NCBI GenBank assembly: GCA_963804865.1
Contig: CAWDSH010000001.1
Coordinates: 868,001-932,000 of the forward strand
DNA: 64,000 nt
Direction: 5' to 3'
DNA from: CAVVEQ01 sp963804865
GTDB taxonomy: Bacteria > Chloroflexota > Anaerolineae > Anaerolineales > Anaerolineaceae
Part shown: positions 61,208-64,000 of the stretch, one piece after another
How positions within the stretch are numbered: position 1 is the first letter of the stretch
Layout: the number at the start of each line of letters is the position of its first letter
The notes under the pieces: model-generated
Database searches by the model: none
The model's input: the letters and a program-made list of their open reading frames with translations, nothing else
Told to the model about the DNA's origin: nothing
Translations under genes and position numbers: made by a program

Positions 61208-62020
61208 TTATCCCAGGGCAACATCCAGGACCATCATGACGATGAAACCAAGCATCGCACCGATGGTTGCGATATCGGTGCTGCTCCCACTTTGCGCCTC
61301 GGGGATGAGCTCTTCGATGACAACATATATCATCGCTCCTGCGGCAAAAGCCAGCGCGTAGGGAAGTAATGGTCGCATGACAATGACTGCAAACGCGCCC
61401 AGTACCCCTGCGATGGGTTCAACAATGGCTGATAACTGCCCATACCAGAAACTTGTCCATGCTGAAACACCTTCACGTCGCAATGGCGCTGATACTGCGA
61501 GACCTTCGGGAAAATTTTGGATGCCAATGCCGATTGCCAACGCAATCGCTGCGGGGAGGGTTGCTCCAGGAAGCCCGGCAGCCGCTGCGCCAAACGCCAC
61601 ACCAACCGCGAGACCTTCCGGGATATTGTGCAGGCTGATCGCCAGCACCAGCAGGATTGCTCGATGCCAGGAGGTTTTCACACCCTCAGGACCTTCTGCA
61701 GGTAAATTGAGGTGCATGTGAGGGAGGATCTTATCAACAGCATAAAGAAATGCACCTCCCAGGAAGAATCCGATTGCAGGAGGTAGGTATCCGGGTAGAC
61801 CAAGTTCGATGGATAGATCAATGGATGGCGCAAGCAGTGACCAGTAACTGGCTGCGATCATCACCCCGCTTGCGAACCCCAGCATTCCATCCAGCAGTCT
61901 CCGGCTGATCTGCTTTCTTATAAACACACCGGCTGCACCAAGGGCAGTCACACCCCATGTAAATAATGTGGCAAGAAGTGCTTGAAAAACAGGATTTATT
62001 GATTCCAAATAAGCAATCAT
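61208..62020 (-). CDS. ZIP-family zinc (metal) transporter
   Basis: 270 residues, eight membrane helices. The binuclear metal site is visible in helices 4 and 5: ISLHNIPEGLAVGVAFG and IGIQNFPEGLAVSAPL (HNxPEG and QNxPEG). Start ATG 62020 follows GGGAGG; the earlier TTG at 62032 is less likely. Divergent from a Fur-family gene and a ZnuA/ZnuC-type operon, so zinc uptake is the likely role, with both systems possibly controlled together. Confidence 0.92.
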   Translation of the reverse strand: MIAYLESINPVFQALLATLFTWGVTALGAAGVFIRKQISRRLLDGMLGFASGVMIAASYWSLLAPSIDLSIELGLPGYLPPAIGFFLGGAFLYAVDKILPHMHLNLPAEGPEGVKTSWHRAILLVLAISLHNIPEGLAVGVAFGAAAAGLPGATLPAAIALAIGIGIQNFPEGLAVSAPLRREGVSAWTSFWYGQLSAIVEPIAGVLGAFAVIVMRPLLPYALAFAAGAMIYVVIEELIPEAQSGSSTDIATIGAMLGFIVMMVLDVALG

Positions 62021-62054
62021 CGTTCCTCCCAATGGAATGATAAGTCAAATTTGA

Positions 62055-62083
62055 ATGTTAACTTAATCGATAGTTTTTTACAA
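62055..62083 (-). promoter_or_regulatory. Probable promoter of the ZIP gene
   Basis: Minus strand TTGTAA (62083-62078), 17-bp spacer, TAACAT (62060-62055), 34 nt before the ATG. Confidence 0.4.
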
Positions 62084-62087
62084 CCAT

Positions 62088-62116
62088 TTGATGAACCAGG
62101 GATAATGTTATATAAT
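62088..62116 (+). promoter_or_regulatory. Sigma70-type promoter of the Fur-family/zinc operon
   Basis: TTGATG, 17-bp spacer, TATAAT, directly followed by the Fur-type box. The best-formed promoter in the window. Confidence 0.7.
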
Positions 62117-62135
62117 GATAATGATTTTCATTATC
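62117..62135 (+). promoter_or_regulatory. Fur/Zur-type operator
   Basis: Perfect 8-3-8 inverted repeat GATAATGA-TTT-TCATTATC, one base from the classical Fur consensus (GATAATGATAATCATTATC). It covers the +1 region of the operon promoter, so metal-loaded regulator would block transcription of its own gene and of the importer. Confidence 0.8.
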
Positions 62136-62152
62136 GTTTGACAAAGGGGATC

Positions 62153-62602
62153 ATGAATCCTGTCGCTCTTGAGTGGAATGACAAACTTGAAAACAACGGT
62201 TATCGGTCGACACCCTCCCGCCGGGCTGTTGTCGACGTGATCGCCACTGGTTCGAGCATTATGACCGCTGCAGACATTTATCTTGAAGCGCGGCGCAATT
62301 GCCCTCGGATTGGTTTGGTCACCGTTTATCGGACCCTGGAAAAATTGGAGAATCTTGGATTGATCCAGCGCGTTCACCAGGATGATAATTGCCATTCCTA
62401 CATCGCGGTGCGTGGGGATCACCAGCATTTGTTGATTTGCGAATCATGCAAGCGTACGGTCTATTTCAACGGTGATGATCTTTTTCCATTGATGGTCCAA
62501 CTGAGCGAGGATCATGGCTTCATGATCCAACACCATTGGCTGCAGCTCAGTGGACTGTGCAAAGAGTGCCAGAATTTGGCAGAAAAGAAAGAGAGAATAT
62601 GA
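62153..62602 (+). CDS. Fur-family metal-responsive repressor (probably Zur)
   Basis: 149 residues. Winged helix (SIMTAADIYLEARRNCPRIG, LVTVYRTLEKLENLGL), then the His-rich sensory segment GDHQHLLICESC with the structural-zinc Cys pairs CESC and CKEC. Could be Zur, Fur or Mur; the neighbouring ZIP and ZnuA-type genes favour zinc. The open frame begins at 62051, upstream of the promoter and operator, so ATG 62153 (AAGGGG just upstream) is the start. Stop overlaps the binding-protein ATG by 4 nt. Confidence 0.9.
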   Translation: MNPVALEWNDKLENNGYRSTPSRRAVVDVIATGSSIMTAADIYLEARRNCPRIGLVTVYRTLEKLENLGLIQRVHQDDNCHSYIAVRGDHQHLLICESCKRTVYFNGDDLFPLMVQLSEDHGFMIQHHWLQLSGLCKECQNLAEKKERI

Positions 62603-63501
62603 AATTACATTTCATATTTCCCGTTCTTCTTTCCTTCAGTCTGGTATTATCTGCCTGCCAATCTGCGCGACCCCCTGTAGAAGGGAATGGCAATCCCCTT
62701 GCCATTGAATCGTTTTTAGCTGATATCGCCCAAAATGTAGCCGGCGATCGCATGATCGTTGATACTCTGATCCCACCAGGATTGGACCCCCACAGCTTTG
62801 AAGCAACTCCCCAGGATGTGGTGAAGATCTCCAATTGCCCAATCCTGATCATCAATGGCGCCGGTCTCGAAGAATGGCTGGCACACATCTTATCTAACGT
62901 TCAGAAAGATAAACTGATTATTACCGCATCGAGTGGTTTATCCAATCGGGCTGCCAAAGGCGGAAGTGAAGAATTAGATCCTCATTTCTGGTTGGACCCG
63001 ATTGATGTCATCCGCTACGTCGAAAACATCCGCGATGGATTCATCCAGGCGGATCCCGGAGGTGCTGAGACCTATCAACGAAATGCTCAAGAATATATTG
63101 CCAAACTTCAGGAGCTTGACCTGTGGATCAAAGATCAAGTGGCAGCGATTCCTCCATCCGATCGCAAATTAATTACCAATCATGAGAGCCTGGGATATTT
63201 CGCGGACCGGTATGGCTTTGAAGTGATCGGCGCAATAATCCCCAGCACTACAACGGGATCCTCTCCCAGTGCGGAGGAGCTTGCCAGGCTTGTAGATCTG
63301 ATTTATGCCACAGGTACCAAGGCAATATTTGTTGAAGCAGGAAGCAACCTGCAATTGGCTTCGCAGTTGTCAAATGAAACAGGTATAAAAGTCGTCTCGG
63401 ATCTTTATTCGCATTCCATGCTATCCAGTGACGGGTATTCATCTTCTTACATCGAAATGATGAAGCATAATGTAACCTTGATCGTGGAAACGCTGAGGTG
63501 A
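62599..63501 (+). CDS. Zinc/manganese-binding lipoprotein of an ABC importer (ZnuA/MntA family)
   Basis: 300 residues. Lipobox LSAC with Cys at residue 20. Family A-I metal-binding protein: GLDPHSFEATPQDV (first metal His), LDPHFWLDPIDV (second His), TNHESLGYFADRYGF (third His), and FVEAGSNLQLASQL, where the fourth ligand would be Glu or Asp. No long His-rich loop as in typical ZnuA, so manganese cannot be excluded. ATG 62599 overlaps the regulator stop. Confidence 0.9.
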   Translation: MKLHFIFPVLLSFSLVLSACQSARPPVEGNGNPLAIESFLADIAQNVAGDRMIVDTLIPPGLDPHSFEATPQDVVKISNCPILIINGAGLEEWLAHILSNVQKDKLIITASSGLSNRAAKGGSEELDPHFWLDPIDVIRYVENIRDGFIQADPGGAETYQRNAQEYIAKLQELDLWIKDQVAAIPPSDRKLITNHESLGYFADRYGFEVIGAIIPSTTTGSSPSAEELARLVDLIYATGTKAIFVEAGSNLQLASQLSNETGIKVVSDLYSHSMLSSDGYSSSYIEMMKHNVTLIVETLR

Positions 63502-63505
63502 CGAA

Positions 63506-64000
63506 GTGGATCAAAAGAAAATAAAAACATCCTCCTCTGCCCGTCTCGAATTCAACAATGTCAATGCCGGTTACAACGGTCATCCTGCCTTGATTGATAT
63601 CTCATTCCAAATTCCGCACGGGAAGTTGGTTGCAGTCGTCGGTCCAAACGGTGCAGGAAAATCGACCCTGTTTAAAGTAATGGTCGGATTGCTCCCTACC
63701 CGATCAGGGCGTATTACCATCCACCAGAAACCTCTCGGACATCACTATGACTGTGTGGCCTATATCCCCCAGCGTGGAGAAGTGGATTGGCATTTCCCGA
63801 TCACCGTGAACGATGTTGTCACCATGGGGCGTTATGGCAGGATGGGGATGTTCCGCCAGCCAGGCATTATAGATAAAAAAATGATTCAGCAGAGCATGAA
63901 ACAAATGGGCGTTGAAGGGCTCGCCCGGAGAAGAATTGACGAGCTCTCCGGTGGTCAGCAGCAGCGGGTATTTCTTGCTCGTGCCCTGGCGCAGGAACCC
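63506..64000 (+). CDS. Metal ABC importer ATPase (ZnuC/MntB family), truncated by window end
   Basis: First 165 residues only. GTG start at 63506 with GAGGTGA 5 nt upstream, 4 nt after the binding-protein stop. Walker A GPNGAGKST, Q-loop in YIPQRGEVDWHFP (the DWxFP is typical of the metal-chelate family), and signature LSGGQQQRV. The membrane subunit gene is expected just beyond the window. Confidence 0.9.
   Translation, partial: MDQKKIKTSSSARLEFNNVNAGYNGHPALIDISFQIPHGKLVAVVGPNGAGKSTLFKVMVGLLPTRSGRITIHQKPLGHHYDCVAYIPQRGEVDWHFPITVNDVVTMGRYGRMGMFRQPGIIDKKMIQQSMKQMGVEGLARRRIDELSGGQQQRVFLARALAQEP

Noticed and set aside
62051..62152. Longer N-terminus for the Fur-family regulator
   Set aside because: The extension would begin upstream of the promoter and run across the operator; the family N-terminus starts at 62153.

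Overview
The window looks like a piece of a Chloroflexota genome, most likely an anaerobic Anaerolineae-type heterotroph. This is inferred from the style of the genes: Pro/Thr/Glu-rich linkers after lipoboxes, UMF1-type MFS, RodZ-like and TPR proteins with PTPT tails, and an archaeal-type split methylmalonyl-CoA mutase. No rRNA is present, so the assignment is tentative. No IS element, prophage or CRISPR array was seen.

Layout. (1) 1-12334, plus strand: a pectin/uronate locus laid out like the Bacillus lpl/yte genes. It has an ABC permease (cut at the left edge), a binding lipoprotein, GH4, GH105 and GH28 hydrolases, KdgK, an FAH-family protein, KDPG aldolase, an IolB/KduI-family isomerase, KduD and UxaC. 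Together they import pectin fragments, trim them and carry unsaturated uronates through DKI and KDG to pyruvate and glyceraldehyde-3-phosphate. (2) 12335-12692: tRNA-Met followed by an odd array of 29-30 nt hairpins mixed with copies of the tRNA 3' half. (3) 12734-20885, minus strand: selB, a coiled-coil protein, three complex-I-like membrane subunits without catalytic partners, and a dihydropyrimidinase. (4) 20916-37522, minus strand: a nucleobase/nitrogen catabolic island with a BMP-type nucleoside ABC importer, two fold-type-II PLP enzymes, carbamate kinase, two carbamoyltransferases, a GntR regulator, adenine deaminase and an 8-oxoguanine/guanine deaminase-like enzyme. It resembles the E. 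coli yge/ssnA/hyuA purine cluster without the xanthine dehydrogenase. Carbamoyl phosphate made there could yield ATP through carbamate kinase. (5) 37618-53285: folD, ugd, ADP-forming acyl-CoA synthetase, uvrA, an MFS protein, a B12 radical SAM enzyme, a NarL-type two-component operon, and methylmalonyl-CoA epimerase and mutase. (6) 53478-64000: a DUF1786-like protein, ribosomal protein L9 with a long charged tail, a RodZ-like protein, rimO, a TPR protein, murJ, and a metal-homeostasis locus (ZIP transporter, Fur-family regulator, ZnuA/ZnuC-type importer) around a textbook Fur-type box.

Sequence quality matters here. Six genes (GH28, kdgK, selB, acyl-CoA synthetase, mutase, histidine kinase) carry single-base frameshifts, mostly one extra base, several next to short homopolymers. 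I annotate them as full-length genes with a frameshift, because both halves keep the family motifs; consensus errors are the likeliest cause.

The most unusual items are the hairpin/tRNA-Met 3' duplication array, the orphan proton-pump-like membrane module coupled to a hydantoinase, perfect Shine-Dalgarno sequences with no start codon upstream of two substrate-binding lipoprotein genes, and genes whose -10 box lies 6-7 nt before the ATG (leaderless architecture).
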